Assembly (NCBI RefSeq): GCF_029227915.1
Contig: NC_079883.1
Span: 20,520,001-20,584,000 of the forward strand
Direction of reading: 5' to 3'
DNA length: 64,000 nt
Origin: Hydractinia symbiolongicarpus
Taxonomy: Eukaryota; Cnidaria; Hydrozoa; Anthoathecata; Hydractiniidae
The position numbers and the translations under genes were made by a program. Every line of letters starts with the position of its first letter. Positions within the stretch are counted from its first letter, which is position 1. A model generated the notes under the pieces. That model searched no databases. It had not been told where the DNA came from and was given only the letters and a program-made list of their open reading frames with translations. Positions 22,861-36,481 of the stretch are shown in pieces.

Positions 22861-25800
22861 GTTATGTAATGTTCGTCATTATAACAAGACATCTTATCAA
22901 CGAACAATGCAAACAGTAAGTAAACAAAACTTTTAGAAGGCGAGCTACCAATCTTACAGACTTTCTGCACGATGTGGCATAAGCTTATTTATTAGGACTT
23001 ATTGAAATTAAAAATGTTTTGTATAATTAGTTCTTGCAAAAATAATTCTATAAAATATCCTGTAATGGTTCTGCTGTTTTACGTAACAGAATGTCTAAGG
23101 GAAGCTTTTATGATATCTGAAGCTGTCTACATATATATCCTTCTCTTTAATTCTTTGTTTTTTTCATGGTTCAAAACACCACAAAAATAAAAAATCTTTT
23201 CATAAATTTGATTTGAAACCTTACAATTTTCATAAGTTTTCAGAGTTTTTTTTTAATAGAGTTTACCTAGCTAGGTACTAGCTAGCTAAACTATATTAAA
23301 GTATTATGTAACCTGCTAAAAAAAGGAACATATTTTTTAAAAATTGAAAGACGCTTATTACAGTTACCAAGATAATTTTTCTTGCATATTTTCTGGAACA
23401 TAAATTAGAGTTCTGCTTTTGTTAGTCGCATAAATTAACGTGTTCGCATAATCTGGCGATATATTGGCGAAAAATCACTAAATCATACCAAGGTATTTTT
23501 CGTTGTCTTCTCTCATATCAAAAAGACAAAAAAACCTGGGGACAAGGGTCCATATGTTTAATACTCCACAATAACTCTTTTGAATGTAAATGAACTTTAG
23601 AATTAGGTTTTTACATGTTATGAAAAAATTTCTCTTCTCAGCTAAAAAGTTTTTGGATATAGATTGCTCTACAACTAATAAAATAGCTTTGTTTTAATTT
23701 TTTTTGGAGTATCCCAAGAGATCATGTTTCCATTACCGATGTTTACTGTTGCACAGTGTCAAGTTAATTTTAAAGATAATAAAAACAACTTTAAGAACCA
23801 TTAATATTTTTAGAGAAGGCAGCTATACACCTACTAAACATTTCCAAAGTTTAATGTTCAACATAAAAATAACTTTTCATAATTTTTTAATTTACCAGGG
23901 AAAACTATATATTTAAAACAAGGAAGATAAGTCAATTTAACAGCTCTTATTTAAATAAAAAACAAAATGACAAACAGAAATTTTATGCCAATGAACAGGA
24001 ATCGAAATAACTACCAGTCATCGGTCATGACCAACCAAAACTTGAGTTATGACTGACCATCTTTTCTCATTCTTACCCTGGTGATCAGTCAGTAATTGTT
24101 ATTCTTTCTAAGTTATAATTTTCAAGTTTCTGGGAATAAAATGAAGTGAAGCACACCCAACAAATACTTTCTTTGGAGTGCGAGTTTGTTCCATACTCGA
24201 TCAATCTCCACCATTTTTCGAAATTTACTGTTAATATTTTGTTTCAATCACGCAAATTATTACTTTCAGGATATAACTTTTATTTGTATTAGTTTATTAG
24301 TTTGTTTATCCTGTTCGCAGGGCACAATTTTTTTTCCTCACCATGTGTTATTAATCACACCAGTGAACTGAATTGTATGGATAACATGTTAAGCTCCCTT
24401 ATACTGTCGATTACACACCTGCCTTTCAAATTTCTTATTTTGATCCCTGATTAATCCAAGGTTTTTTAGTAAAATAAACCATTCATTTCAGCAAGAAGAT
24501 CCAAGTTCTAACAGCCATTACAACTGGCTAAGCAAGTAAAAAAATAAATTAAAAATTAAAAAAAATCACTTCTACCTCGTACAGGTTGCTTTTATAAAAC
24601 CCAGATGAAATAGAATTAATAAATAAACTATTTTCAATTTAGTTCATTTTAGCTTTTCAAGTTGGACTTATGGATCATCATGTCTCTCAATATAAGGAAT
24701 TGACACGAATTGAGTCTTTCCTTTATCGAAATTAAACTGATCTTGGAAGATTTATTTTTTTTTTAATTTGCTTACTTAAGACAATTTTTGTTAATTTAGC
24801 TTGAATTTAAACAATATTGCGAGACGAAACCAGACGATATCGGAAAGATAAAGTACAACAAGAAGAAATGATTGTTCTGAGCCTACTAATTTAATTTTCC
24901 AAAAGAATAAATATTTTGAATAGTGTTTTTAGTTTCCTCCTAAATTGTGCGGATGTAAAACAAAAACAATAATTTTCGTTATCATATCTGTTACATAAAA
25001 CGCTCAAATTAATGACTTTTACTAACAATTAAAAACTCCTTTTAACAAACAGGTTGTTAAAAATTACTTATCTATACTCTATCAACCTAGGTGGGATATG
25101 ATGCTCAAATAAGTATTGCCAGCCTTGTTCTTAGGGGTTCTTAGAAAACTAACAATCCGCGGGGGCAAGGTCACTTAAGTTACTCAGATATGGATTTAGC
25201 TGATGAAACTTTTGAACTTAAGGTGGCAGTCAGAATTTCTTTTGTACATAATTAGTTACATAAAATTGTTTTCACACTATATATATTTATATATTTCTGT
25301 TATAACACACTTGTCACGATTTTATAGCTATATTACTATTATCTTTCACCAAAATACCTTAACAATTCCTCTTTAAATTAAAACTTATAATAATTAATTT
25401 AATCTAAGGCCAGGATACACCTGTATAATATCATTAAATATATTTTACAATAAATTTATAATTTTTCTACAATATACTTATAATTTCTTGTATTGTGATA
25501 CTTTCATACCATCGTTGCCACAACAACGCTAGCAGATAATAGATATATCATCACACAAACAAAAAGGCATTCAAAACCATATTACCAACAATATTATTAA
25601 AATCAAATTGGTTTGATTTTATTTAAATATTATAGCTATGCTGCAAATTATGAGGTTATGACACACATACCAGGTGTTGACATTATACATATTAAAACTA
25701 CATATTAAAGCTATATTATAAGAAATTATATATTTCAGTGATATCATACAAGTGTATCAGGCCCTTTAGTCTGCGTGCTTGCAAATTATACAGAAAGGAA

Positions 25801-28800
25801 TGAGTAATTATTAAAAAGAAACGTTAATAACAAAAACAGTGCATTATGTAGGAATTTAGGCGATCTTCATTATGCTACACTGCACAAGCTTTAACTTTTG
25901 ATAGTATTTTTGTTTTACTTTAAAAATTTTATTCAGACAAAATTTAAAAGTCAAAATGTTTTTTTAGAGTTTTTAGTTTCAATAATGGCAAATAGTTCAA
26001 TTAGTATTATTAACCTAAGTAAAGTTGCATTAAACTTTGTTTTCATCACATCGAAACAAAGAAAATAAGAAACAACATTTTACTACTAAATGACTCGCTT
26101 GAAACAAACATATTTTTTTTGAAAACAACTTTAATCAGTATACTGTATTTAACTTCTTACGTTTTATGTTCAGAAAAACTGGTTAAGAACCTCTGAAATA
26201 AAAATTACATTTTGTATATTTTCTTACAGCATGTTATGCTATAAAAATAAACTTATTTCATTTTTGCAACATTTTTTCGGCTATCGGAGACAAGAAAGTT
26301 AATACTGAGAGAGTCCCTAGCTGAAACACTAAGTTCTCGTGTTTGGGGTTCAAAAGTTTAGTAGTCCCCCACTTGTCTCCAACATGAAAAATAAAAATGC
26401 AGGAAAAAGCTCCCAGGTCACAAAAAATACAAATTCTCGTTGAAAAACAAGGATTTTTTACATAGAAATTTCTGGTGACTCATCAATTTTGGTTTCAAGT
26501 TAAAATCATTTTATTATGTATTGAGGCCTATATTTTTAGGAAATGTAAACAGGCATAAATAATACACTTAGTAAATAAATAAATGTGGACAGCTAAAAAA
26601 GGGTTATTGCCACCTTAACAAAACACAAAAACATGTTTTAGCTACCCCCTTTTTATCAGAGAAAAATATTATATTTATATAAAATAAAAGCTATAAAAGT
26701 AATACACAAAAACAGGCCTATCAATAAGAAAATAACAGCAGAGCAATAAATAGCTCCCTCAAGGTCACAGTCTTTTTTATTTATTTTATTTTATCTTTTT
26801 TTATATATTTTGGTTCTTTTTTTCTGTAAATAATAAAAAAGGGAACATTGATTTCCATGTAAGATGAATTGATATTGTTCAGCCAGAAAATTTTTTTGGA
26901 ATTGGGGGAGCAATTAATGGCTCAGCTAGTTTCTCATTTCAGAATTATGCGAATTATTGATAGGCCTGCAAAAAGTTGGTAAATGCACATTAAAGTTTAA
27001 GGTAGGAAAAGTGCCATTTTATTAAATATATTTTAGTGTTTTCTGCAGTGATATAATTTATCCACGTTTGTGGTGACAAACGTAAAAAAAGGTAATTGAT
27101 TTTCCGCCAAAAGTTTGTTTGTGCATTGCTTTAGGAGGTAACTTAGCTATACTCTGGAAAATCAATTGAATTCTTGTTACATGTCTTTGGGTTCTTTCAG
27201 CTCATGCAGTCACACAAAGTTATAGGGACTTCTTATTTGTAAATTCACCAAGCCATAAAATTACCAATGGTATATGTTTTGAAAACACGCTGTTTTGTAT
27301 AAACTTATAATTCCCAACCTACATCTCTAAAATGTGCACTTGTAAAAGTACCTTGACAAATGTGAATATGAGGAGACAGACAATCAAAGCACAAATATAA
27401 AAAAGGCAGTGTAAGGCTTCCATAATAAATTTCCTTGAAAGATTTTTTAGGTCTTAGTAAAATGATATGATTTACCACGTAATTACTTTCCTGTTTTAAA
27501 TAGAACAAGAAACAGTATAGACAACACTACAATTATACTGTTAATTCTGTGGTAAGGCAACTGCAACTTACTTAATTGTTCTATGGGCCTGACTGACCAA
27601 TGAAAACAAAAAAATAATAAAAAACAAAAAGGAAAAAAAAAAATTTCCCCTTCCCATTTTGTGAAAATATAATGAGTATAGAACATAATCAATGTTATTT
27701 TTTGTTAGTTGAATGTTAATTTACAATGATTTGCCGAAGGACCGTAAGCTACTATCAACTTTGCCGTAGAACAACTAATTAAGTTGAGTCATCCAACAGT
27801 GATGTATGTTTGTCCTTTTTTTAACAGATAAGTTTTTACAGAAAAATTAACACGTCTTACAATTGAAAAAGGGTTGAGAAAAATTGTTTTAGGATCTCTT
27901 GGCCACTGAGACATTCATCATAGAGGTAAAAAATCTTTGGGACGAAGTTGAAAAAAGACATGGGAAGCCTGAAAAATATTTGTTTGGGAAGCATGCAAAA
28001 TATATGCATAATCAGTACAATTTTGTGTAAAAATTGCAAGGAATAAATATCAGTATTATTCATTAGTATTGAAGTCTCAATAATAAAAACAAAAAAAAGA
28101 ACTCAGTTTAAAAGTCAGTAGTGATCAGAATTAATTAAAAGCAATTGCCTGAAGCCACTAGTAAAAACAGGAGAAAAAAATAGGAGTCATTGTGCTATTG
28201 TGATTAAACAAAAGAATTTAGAAAACAACTGTTTCGACTTTAATATTTTAGACAGCTCTTGGTTTTAAATTAACTTAATATAATTATATATAGTGGATAA
28301 TAAAAAACGATTTTGAATCACCTCACATCCCTGCGTCAAAAAAGATAATAATTAAGTAGTAATTTTTGTCGTTCACTCATTCATTGAAAAAACATAGAAA
28401 AGACATGACAGTATTTTTTTTGCCATTGTCATTGCAAATTACAAAGACCTTGGATGGCACATCTCTGTGAGCAGTAGTTGAAATTATGGGTAATTAGTCC
28501 ATCATGGGTATGAACTATTTTTCTCTCCAGGTTATATACATTATTTAGTTTAGTCATTTAAACCCTTTTTTACCTTTATATTTCATGGTCCTGCTATGTG
28601 ACTTTACCAAAACCAATAAAATGATTTTTAGTTGTATATAATTTTTATTTGTATTTTTTCTCACCCGTCCTTATTTGGTAAAGCCCATGCCTATAAAACT
28701 GCATGTTAGTAAATGTATTAGTAAATAGATGGATTTTGTCATCATTTGTTTACTTTTCAGCAGTAAGCTTTTTGCCTCTGGCATTTGCGTTGAAGGAAGA

Positions 28801-30300
28801 AAGATGCTAGGATTTGGTGAAGAGAGGTTTTTCCTGTGGATTTCTTCCCATAAAAAAATGAGGTTTAAACTTTTATTAAGTCTGAATTGATGCCTTTGTG
28901 TGACAAAATGGACTGATAATCACACTGCTTCACATAGACTAGAGCCCCCATATTTTATAACCCAAGTCAAAAGAGCATACTGCTGAAAATGTAAACAATG
29001 AAATTCCTCTGTGTGCTTGTGCTTATAATATTTACAAAAAACCCTTATACAGCACATTGTACAAATAACTTAGGAATAGTGTGTTACTTTATATTATATA
29101 TTAGAGGCTTTTTATCCTACGTACTAGCTAGTTTTTATATCTGACATTTACGACTTGTGAAACTTGCATTATAAACCTTATTTCTTAGTTCCTTACTTAG
29201 CTATTATAACTCGAAAAATGGAAGGGGACTTACAGATAGAAAAATAGTTTATAAACTTACTTTATATTCTTCTTAATAGTTCTTAAAAGAACTGTTTTTT
29301 TATGCTTCTTTGATATTATATAATTTATTTCTTGTTCGACTGTTCCTTTCTTTTCCTTCTGGCCGCATAATACAACAAAGTGCATTTCGGGCAGGTTCGG
29401 GATCGTGAAAATCTTTGACTGACGTTTTTATTGGCTTATATCGACCACGTGACCGGACGCTTCTATTTTAATCGTCTAGATTTTGCAAAGCGGGGAATAC
29501 GGGATTTTAGGCATTCTGGTTGGCCTAGCGCTCTCAGATATGATATCCAACCCCCCAGGGCTCTTATTCTCTTTTTGACAATTTCGCCAGGTGGTGTGCA
29601 TATATATTTAACCTTTTTACGATCATATAATTACTCCGATTATATGGGTGAAATATGTTTTTACATTTTATACACGACGTAATTGCATATAATTGATCCA
29701 ATTACGTTGACTATTGTTACAATCAACCCTCTGAAGTATCATCACACATGTTCAATAAGCAACAATAACAAATTTTCCCCTTTGAAGTAAAAAAGTTCTC
29801 TTTGAAGTAGGAAAAAGTTCTTTGAAGTAAAAAATATTCTTTTAGTTATTATAAGTAACTATAACTAACTATATGTCAAGTTTAAACCTTACAAATTTAT
29901 GTTACTGTAAATGGAAAAAGTAAACATCAATCTATCATGAAATAGAAAAAAAGTAATAAACTGCCCTTTTCAAATGTGAATAAAATTTGCTGCGTTGGCG
30001 CCTCAAACGAAGGGTCTTAAAGTAAGCCAAAATAGCTAAAATGTTTATATAATTATTAAAATTAACATTATTTTTGTCAATATTTACAAAAAAAATAATA
30101 AAAATCTATCATAAGCTACACAAATGCAAGAGAAATAATGCTGACGTCCGCAAAGAAATTCTGACAAAGTCAGCATTTGAATCATGATTTTTAATTGTCA
30201 TGTGACAAATATCATCCATACCAAGTTTTATAATTTATAACCTAACACAAGGGAAGTTATGATGTTAGGGCACTAAATTATTGTGCTTGAGCATTTAATA
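22861..30300. other. Long AT-rich stretch without recognisable genes
   Basis: Over 7 kb of very AT-rich sequence. All open frames here are shorter than 85 codons, Phe/Ile/Lys/Asn-rich and without motif or splice context. One patch, 29340-29600, is clearly richer in GC and holds CCACGTGACC and TGACGT-like sites; it could be a promoter or an old repeat. I cannot tell which, and I see no exon beside it. Confidence 0.4.
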
Positions 30301-32690
30301 CTTTTTTCCGCGTTTGGTTACTTTCGCAGAATATCTCTTTAGTGATGTAGCTATGAATGGGTATCCGATTTGCCTTTTTGCAAAAGTAAAGATTTACTTC
30401 AAATGGTCTGCTAGAACGTTATCTTCTTCGCGCGCGATATTTCTTAAAAGTATCTTTCTAGTGATGTATGCAAGGGTATATTCCACCTCTGCTTGTCTAC
30501 TGTATCGTACATATATTTTATTTGTCTTGTTCTGCTAGGGCATCTAATATTTCAATGGAGCTAAAAATTCTCGCAAAATTTCCTTTTCATTGACTTATGA
30601 ATGGGTCCAGCATTTCTGCTTTATTACTGACCAGAAGATGGTTTTCCTTTGAATTTATTTGCCCTTTTAAAGGATCTAAGATTCTATATTGTGTAGTGTA
30701 TTGGTCTGGTTTCGGACCTTTGATGTGTCATTACGCAGGAAGGTATTTGTCCAGAACATCGTATCTCTTGGTGTATGGATAAGTATAGAATAATACCACT
30801 TGTTTAATGTATAGTATATCGTCTTCCCTCGGATTGTCATGTTTTAGGACATCTAATAATGTCAGTTCGAATGAACATAGAATCGCTTCTAATGAAGTAT
30901 GAGTGGGTATAGCACACTGCTGTCTGTTCAATGTATTGTTTGACGACTTCCCTAAGATCGACATGCTTTGAGACTTTTAATATGTCATTTCACGAGATGG
31001 CATTTGTCTATAATATTGTTTTTGGTGTTGTATCGATGGGTACAGAATACTAACTGCTGTTTAGCATCTATTATGGGAATATATCTTTCTATTGGTGTAT
31101 AGATATGTATTCAACCTCAGTGGTCTTATACTATAAAAATAACCGTTAAGGTTGCAACCACTTTCTTTGATTGGTCTGCTTTAGGACATCTAACATGCTA
31201 TTCAGAGAAGAGTAATTGTCCAAGAGATTGTTTCTATAGATGAATCAATGGGTATAAAGCACTACTGCTTGTTCAGTGTATACTGTAACGTCTGTCGTCA
31301 GATTGGTCTGCCTTAAGACTTTTAATATGTTTTTTCGCGAGAGAATATTTGTCCAGAATGCAGTTTTGGTATTTTGTCAAAATATCTGTTCTATTAGTGG
31401 ATGTATTTGTATCCTACCTCAATACCTCTATAGTGCAACGTGTTCCCTCAGATTGGTTTATATTGTAAAGCTTTCGCATTGATTGGTCTGCTTTAGGACT
31501 GTTGATGCGTCATTTCCAGGGAGGGTATTTCTCCATAAAATTGTTTCTATTTGTGTATGGATGTATTTCCAGCATAAGTGTTTGTGCAGGGTAAAGTATA
31601 AAATTTTCTCTTTGATTGGTCTTTTAAAATATCTCAGATCTTATTTTGCACATACCTCAACTTCTAAAAGTGTTACCTTAAATGACGTATGGATGTGTCT
31701 CACATTTACAGACTTCTTTTAATTTTTCTGCTAGGATTTCGACCTTTACTTTCATCCAGGTTGTTTTTTAGCCATGTATTGTGGAATATCCCATTTACTT
31801 ACTGGTTTAGGGAGGCTTTATTTGAATAGATCTATTAGGTCATTTTTTAAATAGTCTTATCCAAGCTGTCACTGTCGTCTCTATTGCATGTGTATATAGA
31901 ACAAAACCGCCTTTTTAGTGCATACTATACATCTTTCCTCAAATCTAACGGCTTAAGACTTTTACTGTGTCATTTGCGAGGGGGTATTTGTCCAGAATAT
32001 TGTTTCTATTGGTGCATAGATGTGCACCCAACCTCACTGAATGTTTAATTTAAGGCGTAAAGTCTTCTCTTGATTGGCGTGCTTCATCTTTTCGCGAAAG
32101 CGTATTCGTCCAAAGTATAGTGTCTATTTGTGAATGGATTGTTATCCAACATCAGTGTTGGTTTGGTTTATAGTGAATAGTTTTTCCTTCGATTGGTCTG
32201 CTTTGGGACTTTTGATGTGTCATTTTCTTGGAGGGTATTTAGTCAAATATGACTTCTATTGGTGGATGGATGTGTATCCAACCTCAATATTTGTTCAATT
32301 ACAGTGTAAAGTCTACACATTGATTAGTCTGCTTTAGAACTTTCATTTTTTTATATCGCGGCAAAGTACTTGTCCAAAATATAGTGTCTCTTTGTGTATT
32401 GACGTGTATTCAACATCAGTGTTTGTTTAGTTTAAAGTATAAAGTCTTCTCTTGATTGGCGTGCTTGAGGACTTTTAATGTAGGACTTTTGATGTATCAT
32501 TTCGCAGAAGAGTATTTTGCCATAATATCATTTCTATTGGTAAATGGATGTATACTCAACCTCAATTGTTGTTTTTTTCAATATGTGATCACTTTGCATT
32601 AATTGGTCTACTTTAGAAATTTTGATACGTCATTTCCAGGGAGAACACTTGTTTCTACTGCGGAATAATGTGGCATATTACGTTGGTTAT
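30300..32690 (+). repeat. Degenerate satellite, units of about 130-180 bp
   Basis: Successive diverged units carry TTGATTGGTCTGCTTTAGGAC, TTTTGATGTGTCATTTC, AGGGTATTTGTCCA, TTGTTTCTATTGGTG and ATGGATGTGTATCCAACCTC blocks in this order (starts near 30700, 31169, 31299, 31478, 32190, 32325 and others). Spacing varies, so many units have indels. The numerous short plus frames are repeat artefacts. The array runs straight into the younger 78/88/91-bp array. Confidence 0.8.
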
Positions 32691-34910
32691 AGCCTATCTA
32701 CAAAAAAATGCATTTGTTATGTAGCGATAGAGAGTATTATACCGGTAATATGCAATATTATGCGATATTACGTTGGTTATGGATTATTGACAGAAAAATA
32801 TAATATTATTATGGAACGATTGAGAGTATTATGAAGGTATTATGCTGTATTCTGTGATATTACGTTGGTATGGCCATCGACAAAAAAAATTTGTATTTTT
32901 TATGGAACGATAGAGAGTATTATGAAGGTATTATGCAGTATTATGCGATATTACTTTGGTATGGCCATCGACAGAAAATTTATGTATTTTTTATGAATTA
33001 TGAAGGTATTATGCAGTATTATGCAGTATTATGCGATATTACGTTGGTATGGCCATCGACAGAAAAAATATGTATTTTTTATGGAACGACAGAGAGTATT
33101 ATGAAGGTATTATGCAGTATTATGCGATATTACGTTGGTATGGCCATCGACAGAAAATTTATGTATTTTTTATGAATTATGAAGGTATTATGCAGTATTA
33201 TGCAGTATTATGCGATATTACGTTGGTATGGCCATCGACAGAAAATTTTTGTATTTTTTATGTAACGACAGAGAGTATTATGAAGGTATTATGCAGTATT
33301 ATGCGATATTACGTTGGTATGGCCATCGACAGAAAATTTATGTGTTTTTTATGAATTATGAAGGTATTATGCAGTATTATGCAGTATTATGCGATATTAC
33401 GTTGGTATGGCCATCGACAGAAAATTTAAGTACTTTTTTTGAATTATAAAGGTATTATGCAGTATTATGCAGTATTATGCGATATTACGTTGGTATGGCC
33501 ATCGACAGAAAATTTATGTGTTTTTTATGAATTATGAAGGTATTATGCAGTATTATGCAGTATTATGCGATATTACGTTGGTATGGCCATCGACAGAAAA
33601 TTTATGTGTTTTTTATGAATTATGAAGGTATTATGCAGTATTATGCGATATTACGTTGTTATGGCCATCGACAGAAAATTTAAGTACTTTTTTTGAATTA
33701 TAAAGGTATTATGCAGTATTATGCAGTATTATGCGATATTACGTTGGTATGGCCATCGACAGAAAATTTATGTGTTTTTTATGAATTATGAAGGTATTAT
33801 GCAGTATTATGCGATATTACGTTGTTATGGCCATCGACAGATTTAAGTACTTTTTTTGAATTATAAAGGTATTATGCAGTATTATGCAGTATTATGCGAT
33901 ATTACGTTGGTATGGCCATCGACAGAAAATTTATGTGTTTTTTATGAATTATGAAGGTATTATGCAGTATTATGCAGTATTATGCGATATTACGTTGGTA
34001 TGGCCATCGACAGAAAATTTAAGTACTTTTTTTGAATTATAAAGGTATTATGCAGTATTATGCAGTATTATGCGATATTACGTTGGTATGGCCATCGACA
34101 GAAAATTTATGTGTTTTTTATGAATTATGAAGGTATTATGCAGTATTATGCGATATTACGTTGTTATGGCCATCGACAGAAAATTTATGTACTTTTTTTG
34201 AATTATAAAGGTATTATGCAGTATTATGCAGTATTATGCGATATTACGTTGTTATGGCCATCGACAGAAAATTTATGTACTTTTTTTGAATTATAAAGGT
34301 ATTATGCAGTATTATGCAGTATTATGCGATATTACGTTGGTTATGGATTATTGACAGAAAAAATATGTATTTTTTATGGAACGATAGAGAGTATTATGAA
34401 GGCATTATGCAGTATTATGCGATATTACGTTGGTATGGCCATCGACAGAAAATTTTTGTATTTTTTATGTAACGACAGAGAGTATTATGAAGGCATTATG
34501 CAGTATTATGCGATATTACGTTGTTATGGCCATCGACAGAAAATTTATGTACTTTTTTTGAATTATAAAGGTATTATGCAGTATTATGCAGTATTATGCG
34601 ATATTACGTTGGTATGGCCATCGACAGAAAATTTATGTGTTTTTTATGAATTATGAAGGTATTATGCAGTATTATGCGATATTACGTTGTTATGGCCATC
34701 GACAGAAAATTTAAGTACTTTTTTTGAATTATGAAGGTATTATGCAGTATTATGCAGTATTATGCGATATTACGTTGGTATGGCCATCGACAGAAAATTT
34801 ATGTATTTTTTATGAATTATGAAGGTATTATGCAGTATTATGCAGTATTATGCGATATTACGTTGGTATGACCATCGACAGAAAAAATATGTATTTGTTA
34901 TATAGAGAGG
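32690..34910 (+). repeat. Minisatellite of 78, 88 and 91-bp units, about 24 copies
   Basis: The landmark TATGGCCATCGACAGAAAAT recurs about 24 times from 32870 to 34870. Spacings cluster at 88 and 91 bases near the start (alternating) and at 77-78 and 88 further on. Units differ by the number of 10-base ATGCAGTATT blocks and by two alternative linkers (AACGACAGAGAGTATTATGA and a GAATTATGAA/GAATTATAAA type). Neighbouring pairs of unit types recur together, giving a higher-order pattern. Repeated plus-strand open frames with Tyr-Tyr-Ala-Ile and Tyr-Gly-His-Arg-Gln are by-products. Confidence 0.95.
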
Positions 34911-35630
34911 ATGTCGGATAATGCGGTTTCATTTGTCGGGTCCATTTGGTTGGAGAAGTATGACTGAACGTCTGTCGGCTTTTTATGTCGATAAAGTATG
35001 AAGGTTGTTAGTTATGTTGTACGTCGTGTGTCGGGACCACTTAGCCCGGTGCTAAATGAAGTCGTTGCCGAGAAAATTAACAAGGAACAGTTGTTAGTTG
35101 AATTGCCAGTAGTTGGTAGTGGTTTGTGTTTTAACGCTCCAAAAATATTTGCCTAAGCTAGGATCAAGGAAAATATTCAGTAAGTTATAATTATGTGACT
35201 TTCACAGTCTTATTCTGTTTTAAAATATTCAAAAAATGGCGGATGGCTCTCATCAAATAAACTCAAGTTGCCATGGTTGACGTCGATTTAACGTTAGGGA
35301 GGGTGGGGGTCTAAAACACTGACGTTTATTATGTGGCAATTTTATAAAAAAAAATTATTTTTTACTTATAAAGAACCACAGCAATGGTTGTATACATGAT
35401 TGTGTAAGCTTGTGAAATTAGCTATATCTAGCTAGCTAGCAAGCTAATTTAAAAAAGTTAAAAATTAAAAAATTAAGTAACACTCTTTAACTGTAGTGGC
35501 AAATGTCCAGACATGTTCCTTTGTGATGACTTTAACTTGCCAAACATAAACTTGGAAACCCATCTGATTTATTCCAAGTCGAATGAAGATAAAGAAATTT
35601 TATTAGTTTTTATAAATTTTATGAATGAAT
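34911..35630. other. Non-coding stretch after the satellite
   Basis: Somewhat more GC-balanced up to 35120, then AT-rich. No open frame with support and no repeat match found in the window. Confidence 0.4.
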
Positions 35631-35631
35631 T

Positions 35632-35669
35632 AGTGGTTATTGTGGCGCCGTAGTGGTTATTGTGGCGCC
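35632..35669. repeat. 19-bp direct duplication at the SINE 5' border
   Basis: TAGTGGTTATTGTGGCGCCG occurs twice in succession before the intact SINE head. The unit mixes box A-region and head sequence, as expected from slippage or an abortive insertion into a SINE head. Confidence 0.8.
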
Positions 35670-35997
35670 GTAGATTAGTGGTTATAGCTCTCGTACTCTG
35701 TGCGGGAGACCAGGGTTCGATTCCTCTTGACGGCGATTCAACATGGGCGAGTGAATGTTACCATAGCCCCGGGTTAACCCAAGCCATGTGAGGGAAATTG
35801 GGAAGATGGCACACTGTGTGGGCCGTTGGATGTTGCCGGGAGTTGTCTAGTAGAGCGCGGGCCCTAATTAGGTCTGCGTCGCTCAAAATGAGCATTAAAT
35901 ACTCTAGGACTATCCATCTAAGCCATGGCCCCTCCTGGAAATAATAGACAGGGTATATCCCTCGATATTTGTGAGGCTAGCCATGTAAAATATGCAC

Positions 35998-36030
<33 letters not shown>
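35663..36030 (+). mobile_element. tRNA-derived SINE, longest copy, with TATC tail
   Basis: The head GGCGCCGTAGATTAGTGGTT starts a tRNA-like region with a box A segment at about 35671 and a perfect box B, GGTTCGATTCC, at 35714-35724: an internal RNA polymerase III promoter. A non-tRNA body of about 250 bp follows, ending TTGTGAGGCTAGCCATGTAA and a (TATC)n tail at 35999-36030. Two shorter copies lie at 16527 and 21838. The copy is nearly free of damage compared with those, so it may be the youngest. Confidence 0.9.
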
Positions 36031-36039
36031 ACACAATGC

Positions 36040-36219
36040 ATTTATAAGCATATGCACTGTGGCAATGTGCTTGATCTACTTATAACTAACAGCAAGAAAC
36101 TTATTTACAAACTCAATTCTGTTGACTGGGACAAAGTGTTAAAGGTTACCTATGATACTTTTACAATTGGGAGTCAGATAATAGAAATTAAATTTAAAAT
36201 TAAAAAACGTTCTTCTTAA
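36040..36219 (+). pseudogene. LINE endonuclease C-terminal fragment
   Basis: A plus frame ending at 36219 contains Cys-Gly-Asn-Val-Leu-Asp-Leu-Leu-Ile-Thr-Asn, the conserved block near the end of the apurinic-type endonuclease domain of non-LTR retrotransposons. It is immediately downstream of the SINE tail. With 37250-38040 it probably derives from one LINE insertion. Confidence 0.6.
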
Positions 36220-36481
36220 TTTTTTAAAGTCCATCTACTTGAAGAAACGAGCTTCGTTAATTCATCTTTTTTACACTTATGCTTCTTCTTCAATGTTTTC
36301 TGAGAGTTAAAAATGCCAAAATACATGATATATTTATCATGTATTTTGTCACAGAATGTATGTGCATGCCCAAGAAACCTACCCCTTATGATCGCTTGGG
36401 ATATTAAAGCAGTAAAGTTATTATATAATGTGGCATTAATCACCAAGTTACCTGCCTTCTAAAAATTGTGAATAAGAAATC

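Noticed and set aside
32870-34656. Several plus open frames of 70-110 codons with repeated Tyr-Gly-His-Arg-Gln
   Set aside because: Products of the tandem array; units of 88 and 91 bases shift the frame repeatedly, so no continuous protein results.
35663-35740. A tRNA gene
   Set aside because: The box A/box B region continues into a SINE body with a TATC tail, recurs twice in the window, and does not form a proper acceptor stem.
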